NCBI GenBank assembly: GCA_033961575.1
Contig: CM066732.1
Coordinates: 74,996,687-75,060,686, forward strand
Length of the DNA stretch: 64,000 bases
Source: Aselliscus stoliczkanus
Taxonomy: Eukaryota > Chordata > Mammalia > Chiroptera > Hipposideridae
Direction of reading: 5' to 3'
Position 1 is the stretch's first letter. Every line of letters starts with the position of its first letter. The notes under the pieces were generated by a model. It was not told where the DNA came from. It ran no database searches and was given only the letters and a program-made list of their open reading frames with translations. Positions 22,344 through 34,527 of this stretch are shown piece by piece. Position numbers and translations under genes: made by a program.

Positions 22344-22443
22344 TTTTTTTGAGGGCAGTGTCACTGGCCCTCATATGTGGGATCCGAACCGGGGTCGCTG
22401 GCGTCCCAAGCTAGCTCTTAACCACCGCACCACTTGGCCGGCC
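22344..22443 (-). mobile_element. Head-only tRNA SINE
   Basis: gagggcagtgtcactggccc through cacttggccggcc with poly(T) at left. Perfect duplication aacttgcacttttt at 22330-22343 and 22445-22458. Confidence 0.93.
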
Positions 22444-22580
22444 AAACTTGCACTTTTTGTGTTGCACAAAAATCTACGTTAATCTTGAAACTTTTCCAAG
22501 TAATAATATACAAGGAAATGTTACCTTGGCATTTCATCTTGCATTTATATCAAATGCAGCCCGAAGATGCCACCAGTCTT

Positions 22581-22713
22581 TTTTTTTTTTTAGCTGAGTC
22601 CTGCCACCTGTTGGCAGCTCAGCTCGGGCCTGGAGTCAAACCGGCAACCCTGTTGCTCAGGGCTCACACTCTTGAGTGAGCTCTTAACCAACTGAGCCAC
22701 TGGGCCAGCCCCC
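22581..22713 (-). mobile_element. VES-like tRNA SINE
   Basis: Poly(T), then tagctgagtcctgccacctg through gagccactgggccagccc. Flanks ccaccagtctt and cccactagtctt are near-identical duplications. Confidence 0.88.
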
Positions 22714-22839
22714 CCACTAGTCTTGATTTAACTTCAGTTTTCAATGAAAAATACATATTTGACTTGAAAAGTTATGTTTTCTCAATGAGCTGAATAACAG
22801 ACAAGGAAGACTCAATAAATATTGTAATCATAATAACTC

Positions 22840-22980
22840 ATATTGACCACTTTTATACTGTATCAGGTATTCTGGTAAGTTCTTTACATGGGTTATGTCA
22901 AGTTTAATTCTCAATTTAGTAGCCCTGAGGTAGGTGCTATTATTATCCCCAATGACAGATGAGGAAACTTCATTTGCCTC
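22840..22980 (+). repeat. MIR SINE remnant
   Basis: 'ggtaggtgctattattatcc' followed by 'agatgaggaaac' is the conserved MIR core. Confidence 0.65.
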
Positions 22981-23046
22981 TATTTTATCCACTATAAAAA
23001 CAGGGCTTCTTGAAGTGGCAATTTGCTTTTGAAAGATATTTCATAG

Positions 23047-23133
23047 AATATTGTGGATTGTACAGCATTTCTTTCTCAAACATGAGGCCCAAAGGAAATA
23101 TTGTGGATTGTACAGCATGTCTTTCTCAAACAT
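23047..23133 (+). repeat. Two-copy direct repeat, 37 bp at 50-bp spacing
   Basis: aatattgtggattgtacagc onward to caaacat occurs at 23047-23083 and 23097-23133 with one mismatch, indicating a recent tandem duplication. Confidence 0.9.
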
Positions 23134-23408
23134 TTGATGGAGGATGATAATGGTATTCAGGCATAATTGCATTAAAGTTAGATTTAGAATTTAGTGACAG
23201 AAAACATTTCAAGGGCTATCCATCTCCTACAGGGACTTTTATTATCTAGTGTCAGCCTACCTCATCCTTTCTTATTATATTCTTCAAAATTGAACTCCTC
23301 AGTTGCTAAACACACTTCAATGTCTTTGCACTTCCTATCCTCTCTAACCCTCTTCCATTCCTTTTCTGTTTCAAAGCCACTTTTTAATTTAAATTGTATT
23401 GGAAAACT

Positions 23409-23556
23409 GTGTTTTTCCAAGACCCATCAGCTCCAAGTCAAATAGTTGTTTCAGTCTAGTTGTGGAGGGCGCAACTCAGTGGCCCATGTGGGGATCAAAC
23501 TGGCAACCGTGGTGTTATGAGCACTGCGCTCTAATCAACTGAACTAACCCGCCACC
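23409..23556 (-). mobile_element. VES-like tRNA SINE, older copy
   Basis: Minus-strand order is head (gttagttcagttgattagag), cccacatgggcca, then tagactgaaacaac and a gtcttggaaaaac tail. Diverged, with no clear duplication. Confidence 0.7.
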
Positions 23557-23989
23557 TCATCAAAGCTACTTTCTTAACAACATACATCACCAGCAGCACC
23601 TCCACCATTTGATACACACTCATGTTCTTTCAGTCTACTGCTATACTTTGTACTTCGCAATTTTGTCCTTGTTTCTATTACACTGTATTGTGAATTGTTT
23701 AGCACATGCATCTCACCTATTGGATTGTGAGTTTTTTGAGAGCAGGGATTGTCTTAGTCTGGGATGCAATTTCAAAGGCATGAAGTCGTCAGGCAGGCAA
23801 AGTTAAAAGATAGAAACTGGAAGGGTGTGTGTGGTGTGGACTAGATGGGACAGCTGCTTTTAGCTCCAGCCAAACATTACTACATCAGAATTCTGGCCTA
23901 GATGTCAGACCTTCCAATTTTCAAGAGAAACTAGAAATTTAGATCTCTATGTGAAATATCCAGATTTGTAAACATAATCTCAAGTGTAG

Positions 23990-24185
23990 TTTTGTTTTGT
24001 TATGTGCTCTAAGTACATTAATTCATTTCATCCTCATAACAGCATTCCATTTTGTAGATGAGGAAACTGAGGCACAGAATAGTTAGATTACTTGGCCAAG
24101 ATCACACAGCTAATAAATGGCAGATTTAGGTTTGAACTTGGATAGCCTGGTATCAGAGCCTGCCCTCAACCACAGCATACAGTGC
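23990..24185 (+). repeat. MIR SINE
   Basis: 'gatgaggaaactgaggcaca' followed by 'cttggccaagatcacacagc' is the textbook MIR core; well preserved for the family. Confidence 0.85.
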
Positions 24186-24551
24186 CTCTTTAGGGAGTGC
24201 TTTCTATGTTTCCGCTGTTCAAAGAGAAACAAAAGGAAGTTGAATAAGAGGCATGGATTCTAGTAACCAGCAAATTAAACTTGGCAGTTGTAAAATGAGA
24301 AGATTGCATTACATTAAGTTCTCTTCCAGCTCTAAAATTCCTGACATCATTATATTTGTGTTTAAGGTAAACAGAATAATAGGAGATTATGCAATTAGAG
24401 TGTTTTGCTTAAAAGGAGAGTTTGTCTTCCCTCTCCCCAAACAGATTTTGGGGAAAAATGTGTAGGGAATGTAAGAGGAACCATAGGGGGAAAAAATTAA
24501 TAAGGCCAGAAAAAAATATTGTCAATTTAGAAAATACAGATTGATGTAAAG

Positions 24552-24720
24552 AAGCCGACCGAGTGGCTCAGTTGGTTAAGAGCTCGCTCAAGAGTGCGAG
24601 CTGAACTCTGAGCAACGGTGATTCGATGCCAGCCCGAGCTGAGTTGCCGTTGAGCTGCCAAAAGGTGGCAGGCTGGCTCAGCTTAAAAAAAAAATAAAAA
24701 ATAAAATATAAATAAAAAGA
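24552..24720 (+). mobile_element. VES-like tRNA SINE
   Basis: agccgaccgagtggctcagt, gttaagagctcgctcaagag, gatgccagcccgagctgag, then ggtggcaggctggctcagc and an A-rich tail. Confidence 0.88.
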
Positions 24721-25268
24721 AAGCCATGAAAGCAGAATGAAGTTCCATCGAAGGAGTTAAAGAGGTAATAATGATGCCCTATATTTATGTAGCACTTTAT
24801 ATTTTATGTAGGGATTACCCATCATTAGATGTATTTTAACTCTCACTTTTCATTAACCCACTGATACTTACTCATTTTTTGAGAGCCCTCTAGAACTCAT
24901 GGTCAATCAGTAGCAAAATCCACTGTATCCTCTTCTCTGAATGGTCCCTAAACTTACTTGTTGTAAAGGAAACATGACTCTCCCCTAGGACCCTGTTTCC
25001 TTGGTACCCCTCCTCCCACTGAGCCTTGTCATGGAGTAGGTATGCTCCTTCTCCTCCTTGTTCCTTCCAATCCTCTCTCTCTCCTGCCTAAAACCCCTCA
25101 GCTTGTTATCAGAACATACAACACAGCGTCTCCACTGTCATCTACAAACCCCTGTGATCACTCTGCCTTATTTTTTGAAGATTTTAGATCTTGGCTCATT
25201 CTCTCCAATGGTATGCCTATCATAATTCTTGGTCATTTCAGTATTCATGTAGATGATCCTGTATTACT

Positions 25269-25352
25269 ATTGGGTTGTCGGAAACATCCTGACGTATTAT
25301 TCTATGTTTTTCATTGCAAAAATGCATCATGACTTTTCCAACAACCCTAATA
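25269..25352. mobile_element. 80-bp palindromic mariner-type MITE, copy 2
   Basis: ttgggttgtcggaaacatcc on the left and gacttttccaacaaccctaa on the right form the inverted arms, with TA at each edge. Confidence 0.82.
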
Positions 25353-25651
25353 TATTTCCTACGGGGTTTGCTTTTGTATAAAGTAGATATAAAATAATTT
25401 TGGCTTTTTCCTTCTAGTTTTCCTCCCATATCTTCTTTGGGGTAACTTTTTTCTAATCTGTTTTATTGAATATTTTAATATTACACAATAATTTAAGCAC
25501 ATAGAAAGGGATTCAGAGTAATATATATCTAACATAGTGCCCATCTGTAAGCTATGTCAAATCTTAGCATTTTACCATATTTCCTCCAGATCCCTTCTGA
25601 ATCCCAATTCTCTCATTCCCTTTACAGAGTAACCATTGTCTTGACTTGGTG

Positions 25652-26297
25652 GGGTTTTTTTTGGTTTTTTTTTTTTTTGGTTTTTTTTTTGAGGGCAGTG
25701 TCACTGGCCCTCATATGTGGGATCCGAACCGGGACCTCTGGCTTCCCAAGCCAGCGCTTAACCACCACACCACTCGGCCAGCCCCATGTTTTGTTTTTTT
25801 TAAAGATTTTATTGGGGAAGTGGGGGAGGGGAACAGTGTTGGGGAATTGGGGGAGGGGACCAGCCAAGTTGTTGTTCTTCAATCTTCATTGTGGAGAGCG
25901 CCAGTAACCATCTGGCTTCCCATCGGCAGCTCGTGGCCTCTAAACTCAAGGTGTTGTGTTCAATCTTAGTTGCAGGTGGGTGTAACCACCATCCCATGCG
26001 GGAGTCAAACCAGCAGCCTTGTTAAGAGCACACGCCGTATCCACTGAGCCATCTAGGTGGCAGCTCAGCTCAAGGTGCTGAGTTCAATCTTTAGTTGTGG
26101 GTGAGCATAGCCCAACATTGAACAGGCAATCTTGTTGTTACACCAGCTGAGCCATCCTGTCACCTGTTGGCAGCTCAGCGACAGCTCAGCTAGGGCGCAG
26201 CGTTCACTGGCCTATGTAGGAATCAAACCGGTGGCCCCATTGCTCAGAGCACGCGCTCTAAGCCAACTCTTAACCAACTGAGCCACTCGCTGGCCCC
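25652..26297 (-). mobile_element. Three-module composite SINE with a head-only SINE in its tail
   Basis: Read on the minus strand there are three successive tRNA-like modules (heads near 26290, 26150 and 26055), then the common ccccaataaaatctttaaaa tail. A separate head-only SINE (25691-25785) lies in the poly(T). A single duplication cttgacttggtg at 25640-25651 and 26298-26309 encloses the whole block. Confidence 0.88.
25691..25785 (-). mobile_element. Head-only tRNA SINE nested in composite SINE tail
   Basis: gagggcagtgtcactggccc through cactcggccagcccc, preceded by a long poly(T). It has landed in the A-rich tail of the larger SINE. Confidence 0.88.
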
Positions 26298-26309
26298 CTT
26301 GACTTGGTG

Positions 26310-28110
26310 TTTTTGATTGCGTGCATGTGTATATACTATTTTTCTATATGTATATATCCATAAATAATATATAGGATTGTTTAACATGTTTCAAATTGCT
26401 CATTTTAAAATGGTCTCATACACACACATATCATGCTACAACTTCCATTTTCCTCAACAGTGTTTTTCAGATTTATCCACTGTGATATGGGTAGCTCTAA
26501 TCCGGTTATTTTAATCTGCTGTAAGGTATTCCATTGAGTTTATATATTCCATTGAATGAATATTAAAAATTTCTACCTATTTACCTGCTAATGGACATTT
26601 AGAATGCCTCCAATTTTTCACTATTAAAAATAGTTGCCTCATTTAATATTATTGTATGTATCTTTGGGGTCATATATGTGAAGATTTCTCTAGATCAGTG
26701 GTCTCCAAAGTGAGACATATATAATCCAGGGAGTACATCCTGGGGAAGGGACAAGGGAAGAAAATATTAAAAGTTCCATTTGTATAATTTTCAATTTCAT
26801 CTTTGTTTGGAATAAAGTAGATATAGGGAAGCAGCTAGGAGTCCATTTTTTTACTCTTATTTATGCTCATTATATTCCTTTTGCTCCATTGTGTTTAATC
26901 GGCAGATCTTGCCTCTGAAGGAAAGCAAACTTAATTCCAATTGTTACCACAAGGTGGAGCTGAGACATCAGCTATACAATCAACAAATCTAGTCATGACT
27001 GATTGACCCTTGCTGGATACTGATAGCTGGAAAAACAAAGGCAAGAGGAGACCCAGAGGCTGCCACTAATAACTAACATTCAAAATCAGGGTAAACGTTT
27101 TAATAATTCAAACTAAAGGGATTTTAGGGAACTACATGACAACTAGATAAGACCAATTTATAATTATAACAATTATATGAGACCACGATTTCAGTTATTT
27201 AAGAATGAAACAATCTAGAGGTGCTTGTAACAGCCTATTCACTGGTATAGGACCCATCCTTGTATTAATTCTCTATTTGTAGAAATTAGTTATGAGATTA
27301 ATTCAACTATAAATTTGACAACATTTCTGTTAGTGTTTATGTTATTGTTATTCCTCTGACTCATGGCTCAAATTACCATGTGCTCTTCTGTAGTCAATAC
27401 CTAACATTTTTTTAAGTAGGGAAATTTCCTTTTCTCTAAATTTTCTCTCAAAGGTAAATATTTTATGTGCAGTTTCATTTTTAATTTGTACAGCTCCACT
27501 TAAGATCATTTTTCTGTATAGTTAGTAAAGTGGATATTTTTTGTTAGGCCTCCCCAGTATCCATCCCCTTCGGAGAACTTCCTCTGCTGCAGTCAGCCCA
27601 CGTGGTTCAGGTGGCTAATGATAATATTATATTCTCCGGGTTCAGGGGTGCATATGTGGACCAGCGTAGGCCACAGTGGGCACTGCCAAAACGTTTATTG
27701 GATCAGGGAGGAGTTCTCATCTTTTGAAATTAAAAGTTCTATTAAGCCTGTAAGCCTAGGTGTACAGGGCCATTTCTCCCCTCACATGCATCTTGGGGGA
27801 AAGCCAGGATGGGAACCAACACAGAGGTAAAGCAAAGCTGAACTAGAAAGATTCTTGATGACATTATTTAAGCACCTGGCGGCATTTGTGTTCAATGTTA
27901 ACCCTTAGACTTTCAGTTATATGACCCAATAAATTCCTCTTTGTTTTGCTTGGTTGTTCATTACTTTCAGCTGAAAGAGTTCTGATTAAAACAAACAGCT
28001 ATTTTTTCCTTAAAAATGTATGTGTTTTTTTTAATGGAAGCAATAATAAAATATTCTAAAATCTTCCATCATATTTTTTATCTATTCTTATCAAAATTCC
28101 CCTTATATTT
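26310..28110. other. Intergenic stretch, unassigned old repeats only
   Basis: AT-rich. 27,540-27,990 looks like one ancient interspersed repeat (end: ccaataaattcctctttgtt then gctgaaagagttctgattaa), family not identified. The 27618-27830 frame is within it. Confidence 0.45.
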
Positions 28111-28132
28111 GTTTACATATTAACTATTTATT

Positions 28133-28529
28133 TATTTATTGATTGATTGATTGATATATAAGGTTTTATTGGGGAACTGGGGAAGGGGAACAGTGTTGGG
28201 GAATTAGGGGAGGGAACCAGCCAAGCTGTTGTTCAATCTTCGTTGTGGAGGGCACCAGTTGCCATCTGGCTTCCCATTGGCGGCAGCTGGTGGCCTCTAA
28301 GCTCAAGGTGCTGTGTTCAATCTTAGTTGCGGGTGGGCATAGCCCACCATTGAACAGGCAATCTTGTTGTTACACCAGTTGAGCCATCCTGCCACCTTTG
28401 GCAGCTCAGCATCAGCTCAGCTAGGGCACAGCATTCACTGGCCCATGTGGGAATCGAACCAGCAGCCCTGTTGCTCATAGCACACGCTCTAAGCCAATTC
28501 TTAACCAACTGAGCCACTGGACCGGCCCC
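28133..28529 (-). mobile_element. Two-module VES-like SINE
   Basis: Two tRNA-like modules plus the ccccaataaaacctt-type tail on the minus strand. Duplication catattaactatttatt (28116-28132) recurs as catattaagtatttatt (28530-28546). A tgat repeat lies beside the tail. Confidence 0.9.
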
Positions 28530-28545
28530 CATATTAAGTATTTAT

Positions 28546-29120
28546 TGAATGCATATTGTATGTCAGGTACTGTGCTGGATTTCAAGAGATTCACTGGTGA
28601 ACAATATAGACACAGCCCATGCTTGCATAGAGCTTACAGAAAAGTGGAGAGATAAATGTTAAATAATTAACTATACAAATGGAGGTATGCTCTCTAGTGG
28701 TGTTATGAGAGTATAATATAGAAACCTGATTAAGATGGGGAGTGGGTGTCAGAAAAGGCCTCTCTGAAGAAATCATAGTTCACCTAAGACCTGAGAGAAG
28801 GATAGGAGTCGCCCAGCTAAGAGGGGAACAAGGAATATTATAAACTGAGAAGCAATAGCATATGTAAAGGTCCTGATATAGGAAAGAGTTCGGTACGTTC
28901 ATGTTTGAGAAATTAAGAGAACACTGTAGATGGTCATTAGTGTTCAAGGGTGAAAGGGGTGCAAGGTGAGGTTCGTGAGATAAGCAAGGAAATTTGATGT
29001 TCTTTTTTTTAATCCTAAAGGCAGTGGGCTGTCACTAGGAAGTTTTTAGAAAGGCATGATGAAATTAGATAGGTGATAAGATTACATTAATTTAAGACCA
29101 GATCTTTAAAAAAGATCACT
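28546..29120 (+). repeat. LINE-2 (L2) 3' remnant
   Basis: Order 'caggtactgtgctggatttc', 'catagagcttaca', 'aaggcctctctgaagaa', 'gtaaaggtcctgatatagga' and 'aaaggcatgatgaaattaga' matches the L2 3' consensus as remembered. Confidence 0.75.
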
Positions 29121-29129
29121 GGAAAATGG

Positions 29130-30380
29130 ATTAGGATAAAACAAGGGAAAGGAATAAATCAATCAGATGTTGAGGTAAGATAGTAGTGGCTTGGACAGGG
29201 GTAAAGGCTATGTATGTGGTGGAAAGAAATGGACAAATTTGAGATAGTTGGGAGGCAATATCAACAAACCTTAGTAATGGATTAAATTTGGGACATGAGA
29301 GAAAGGATTTAGAGCATAGTTTACTTACCTCCCTTCTCTTTGAATTTGATTAATTTACTCATGCAGATAAATAATGTCAGCAGCCTTTGCTTCAACAAAT
29401 CTCCTTAAAAACATTTCACTTAAGAAGCTCCGTACTCATTGTATATGATTTTCAGCTCTCTCTGTCCTTAACCAATCTAATATTTCTTCTAATGCTTCTT
29501 GACTTGTGTGTTAATGTTGCCTGTTTTCTCTAAAAATTCAATCTGTTGAAACAGAATCTGTTTACAACAGAAAAAAATTACAAAATGTATTGTCATTGGA
29601 ACTGATGATGCGAAAGCAATGATAGCTAAAATGGTTGGCACATTAGCCTGAAGGCAGTGGGAACAAACTGTACTAATGTTGATTGTATTCATCACTGCCA
29701 GTTTCGTTTATGAATGTCCTTGATGAAGCAGTAAAAATTATTCTTTATTAAATCCCAAGCATTGAATATACATCTTTAATATTTATGAAATATTTTGATA
29801 TTAATATTTTCTGTGGCAAAATTGGAAGTAGCATAAAGCACTCATGCTGCATACTGAAGTACAATGGTGATCTTAAGCAAAAACACTTGAGCAATTGAGT
29901 TGTGAGCTGACCTAACAACTTGATTCAAGGAATAGCATTTTTACTTAAAAGAACTGACAAACTATAGTTATTCAGACTTGGATACTTGGCAAATATTTTT
30001 CACAAAAAAATCAAATGAACAAAGTGAGCCTGTCATTTTTTTAAAACAATTGATAGTATTTGTTACCAAGGATAAAAATTCAAGCTTTCAAATGAAAATT
30101 AGGAATTTGGAAAACTTTTACCCACCACGGTGATCATGACAATGCTCTAATACTTAAAGGACTTTCTGATGTATGTGATTTTAAAAATATTTATATTGTT
30201 TAATGAAATGTATTAACATTTGGAATATTTGTATAACTCATTGAACAATTTTCCAAATGGCAAAGCATAATGTTATAAACTTATGAATGGGTGTAAGGTC
30301 CATTTAAAGTGCAAGATTTTAATATAATAAAAAAGTTTACTGACATACTTTCATATTCCACGTTGCAATTAATCTTTAAG
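29130..30380. other. Intergenic stretch, nothing recognised
   Basis: AT-rich, many stops, no repeat family assigned. Confidence 0.45.
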
Positions 30381-30395
30381 TCCTACCATCTGTTG

Positions 30396-30888
30396 GGCCA
30401 GCTGAGCGGCGCATTGGTTAAGAGTTGGCTTGGGACGCCGGCTCTGAGCACCAGGGCCCTGGTTCGGATCCCACATATGAGAGCCAGCCACACTGCCCTC
30501 CACAGCTAAGATGGTGAACAACAGCTCCACCTGGAGCTGGGCTGCTGTGAGTCGCCGGTGATGGTGTAGCTGCAGCCCCTGCTGCAATGGGCTGCCACAG
30601 GCTACAATGAGTGGCTGGCAGCCAGCGTGAGCGGCTGGCAGCCAGTGTGAGCTGCCAAAAGCTGGTGTGAGCTGCCAAAAGCCGCTGTGAGTGCCATCCA
30701 GAGGCCAGCAACCGATCTGCCTCACCTGGGAAGAGAGCAATGACGATACCAACATGGGCCAGTGAAGCAGTGTCCTCCACAACTAGACTGAAGAACCAAA
30801 GGGCAGCAACTTGTCTGTTCCCCTTCCCTGGTTCTCCAATGCTGTTCCCCTTCCCCAATTCCCCAATAAAATATTAAAAAAAAAGAAA
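30396..30888 (+). mobile_element. Long tRNA-derived SINE, expanded body
   Basis: gggccagctgagcggcgcat head, then several repeats of the ggctggcagccag unit, tail ccccaataaaatatt. Duplication ctaccatctgttg / ctaccacctgttg. The minus-strand 137- and 146-codon frames are artefacts. Confidence 0.92.
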
Positions 30889-30909
30889 CTACCACCTGTT
30901 GAGTTTCAG

Positions 30910-32470
30910 TTCAGTTTAGTTTTAGTATAATATATGTAACTATCTGAAAAAGCTATTAACATATTCCCTTTTTCCAATTATCTATGAGGCCAGATTTTTT
31001 TTATATGCTTCAACCAAAAGAACACATTGCATCGTAAGAATTCAGCTGCCTTCTATTCTGCCAAACATCAAAGAGATTTGGAAAAAAAAGTAAAACAATG
31101 ACACTTTTCTCACTAAATATTTTTTGTTTTGAAAAAATAGATGTAACAGTTTTGAGGACTACTGATTAACTGGGATTTGTCTAATATTTTTCTCATGATT
31201 AGACTGAAGTTATAGGTTTTAGGGAGGAAGACCACAGAGGTGAAGTGCCATTTTCATTACATTATATTAAGGGTACACACTATCAACATGACCATGACTT
31301 ACCACTGTTCATGTTGACCTTGACCACCTGGCTGAAGTAGTGTCTGTTATTTCTCCACCATGAAGTTACCCTCTCCCACACTGTACTCTTTGGAAGAAAC
31401 TCATTTGCAGACCACACCAAAGAAATAGAAAATTATTATCTATCTCCTTGGGTATCTACATAAATTTTTTGGAATTCTTTTTGTATCAGAGATTTGTCTC
31501 TTTACCATTTATCACTATGGACTCATAGATATTTATATTTTGGGTTATCATCTAATAACTTTTATTTATTTTGATGTTCACATTGTTTCAGCTTTCACCA
31601 TTAGGTACTCTTTCAGTTGACATATTTGTATTTGTGTGTGTGTGTGTGTGTCTGACTGTGTGTGTCTGTGTGTAGTACTTCCTCACACCTGGCACTACAA
31701 AATGCCCCAGTCCAAGAACCTACCATTATTCAAAGAGTTTTGGTTCTTTTTATTAGAAATGGTATTAAAAATCAAGATCTGGGTGGTAGGTGTTCTTGCT
31801 GTTACTAGGGTGTCATTGCTTCTAAGTCCTCTCAGCTGACAGAGCAAGGAAATATGTACACGTACACTCTTATGTATTTACTAATCCAACTATATACATA
31901 TGTCCATAAATATTTCCATATGTAACTATCTGGGCCTCTACGAAGCTAAACATGAGTTTATACTGATGTCTCCAACTCAAACCCACTAGCAGATGGATCG
32001 TACTACCCTCTCCGGTGCTTATCTGAAAAAACTCCCACTCCAACAATGAGAAACTTGGATCCCACCATATGCCTTCCATTTACTTATTTAATTCCAGTAT
32101 ACATGTATAGTAGTATCAATTGTTAACCCATACTTCCATGGGAAACAACTTAATCTAGAGTACAGTATGTTTATGTACATTTTCTTTAGCCTTTATTTAG
32201 TCTTAACAGATTCCACTCATTTCCAAATGAGTACATTTCCACCCTTCTTCTTCAGTGAAGTTGCTTCATACATTGTAATAGAATATTATACATTATAGAT
32301 TATTTTGTTGTATTCTGTGTTCCAACTTGGAATCCTCTGGTCTTCTAAATGATTTAATTTGTTTATATTAAAGTTCACTGTATTGCTATAAAGTTCTAAG
32401 AGTACTGATAAATGCATAGAGTCAAATATCCACAATTACAGTATTAGGTAGAATAATTCTACCACCCTAA
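30910..32470. other. Intergenic stretch with a short TG repeat
   Basis: A (TG)n/(TCTG) tract lies near 31635-31672. No other feature could be assigned. Confidence 0.45.
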
Positions 32471-32479
32471 AGAATCCCC

Positions 32480-34527
32480 TGTGCTTCATCTTTTCAACTT
32501 TCTCTTCCTTCCACCACACCCCAGGCAAACACTGATTTTTACTGTTGCTATACTACTTCCTTTTCCAGAATGACATGTAATTAGAATCATACAGTACGTA
32601 GCTTTTTTTCAGACTGGCTTCTTTCATGTAGTAATATGCATTCAAGATTCATCCCTGTGTTTTTCTGGCTTCATTTATTTTTATTGATGAATAATATTCC
32701 ATTGTATGCATGTACTATAGTTTGTTTATTCATTCACCTTGGTTCTTCCAGTTTTTAGAGTTATGAATAAATATATTGTAAACACTTCCATGCAGATGTT
32801 TCGTGAGGGCATGTTTTCAAACCAGTTGAGTAAATATCTTGGAGTGCAATTGCTGGATCATATGGTAACACTATGTTTAACTTTGTAAGAAATTGCCAAA
32901 CTGTCTTCCAAAGTGGGCAGTACCATTTTATTATACATTCCCACCAGCACAGAATAAGAGGTCATGTTCTCTGCATTTAGTCTTGCCAGTGTTTCAAATT
33001 TCAGCCATTCTAATATGTGTGCTATAGTATTTCATTGTTGTTTTAATTTGTGATTCCCTAATGACAAATGATAATTGAGGGTCTTTTCAAATGCATATTT
33101 GCCATCTGTATATCTTCTTTGCTGAGGTGTGTGTTCAGTCTTTTGTCCATTTTTTTAATTGGGTCACTTGTTTTCAAATTGTTGAGTTTTAAGAGTTCTT
33201 TGTGGGCCGGCCGAGTGGCGCATTGGTTAAGCGCTGGTTTGGGGATGCCAGCGGCCACGGTTCGGATCCCACATGAGGGCCAGTGACAATGCCCTCTACA
33301 GCTAACAACAGCTCCACCTGGAGCTGGGCTGTGCGAGCCACGGCGACAGTGTGGGCTGCAGCCCCTGCTGCAGTGGGCTGCCATAGGCTACAGTAAGTGG
33401 CCCGCAGCCAGCGTGAGCGGCTGACAGCCAAGCGTGAGCTGCCAATAGCTGCGATGAGCGACATCCAGAGGCCAGCGACCGATCTGCCTCATCGGGGAGA
33501 GCGCAATGACGATACCAACAGTGAAGCAACATCCTCCGCAACTAAACTGAAGAACAAGAAGACAGCAACTTGTCTGTTCCCCTTCCCCGATTCCCCAACG
33601 CTGTTCCCCTCCACCAATTCCCCAATAAAAAAAAAATCTAAAAAAAAAAAAAAAGAGTTCTTTGTGTATTTTAAACAAATCCTTTTTCAGATATATATTT
33701 TACAAAGATTTTCTCCCAGTCTGTGACTTGTATTGTGATTTTATTAGCAGTATCTTTCATAGAGCAGAAATTTTAATTTTAATAACATCCAATTTAGCCA
33801 TGTTTTCTTTCATGGATCATGCTTTTGATGCCATATCAAAAAACTTATTGCCAAATGAAAGCTCACGTAGGTTTTCTCCTAGGTATTCTTTTAGGAGTTT
33901 TATGGTTTTGTATTTTACTTTTAGGTATGCTCTGTGTTAACTTTTGTGAAAAGTATAAGGTGTGTGTTTTGCATGTGAATGTCCACTTGTTCTAGCATCA
34001 TTTGTTGGAAAGATTATCCTTTCAGCATTGAATTGCTTTTACTCCTTTGTTGAACATCAGTTGACCATATTTGTGTGCATCTATTTCTGGGCTCACTATT
34101 CTGTTCCATTGATTGCTGTGTCTATTCTTTCACTAGTACCATGCTGTCTTGATCACTATAGTGATCAAGAATAGTAAGTGTTGAAATCAGGTTGTAGCAA
34201 CCTTCTTCAATGTTGTGTGGTCTATTCTGGATCTTTAACCTTTCCATATAATCCTCAGAATCAGTGTGTTGATATCCGCAAAATAGCTTGCAGGGATTTT
34301 GATTGGTATTGTGTTGAGTCTATAGATCAAGTTGGGAAGACTGACATCTTTAAAAAAATTGAATGCTCCATTCCATGAACACAAAATATCTCTCCATTAA
34401 TTTATATCTTTGATTTCTTCTATCAGAACTTTGTAGTTACCTCAGCTTTTTTTCTCTATGAAAACCTATTATTCCTGTAGCACGGTGGATGGGTTTTTGT
34501 TTCTTCCCCTTCAGCAAGTGTGGAAAT
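32480..34527 (-). mobile_element. LINE-1 3' half, antisense, split by a SINE
   Basis: Reverse-strand L1 text: 'aatattccattgtatgcatg', 'caattgctggatcatatggt', 'tgatttcttctatcagaact'. A SINE at 33205-33652 interrupts it. Reading frames 33662-34378 are relics. Confidence 0.8.
33205..33652 (+). mobile_element. Long tRNA-derived SINE in an L1
   Basis: gggccggccgagtggcgcat head, ccccaataaaaa tail. Perfect duplication aagagttctttgtg at 33191-33204 and 33653-33666. Confidence 0.93.

Noticed and set aside
24552..24640. tRNA-like A and B boxes as a tRNA gene
   Set aside because: The acceptor stem does not pair, and the unit continues into a SINE body with poly(A). The same applies to all the other heads.
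30369..30858. 137- and 146-codon minus-strand ORFs, and similar ones at 19084, 33189, 51446, 55192 and 56753
   Set aside because: They recur in every long SINE copy with related peptide text because the SINE body is GC-rich and stop-poor. They are not genes.
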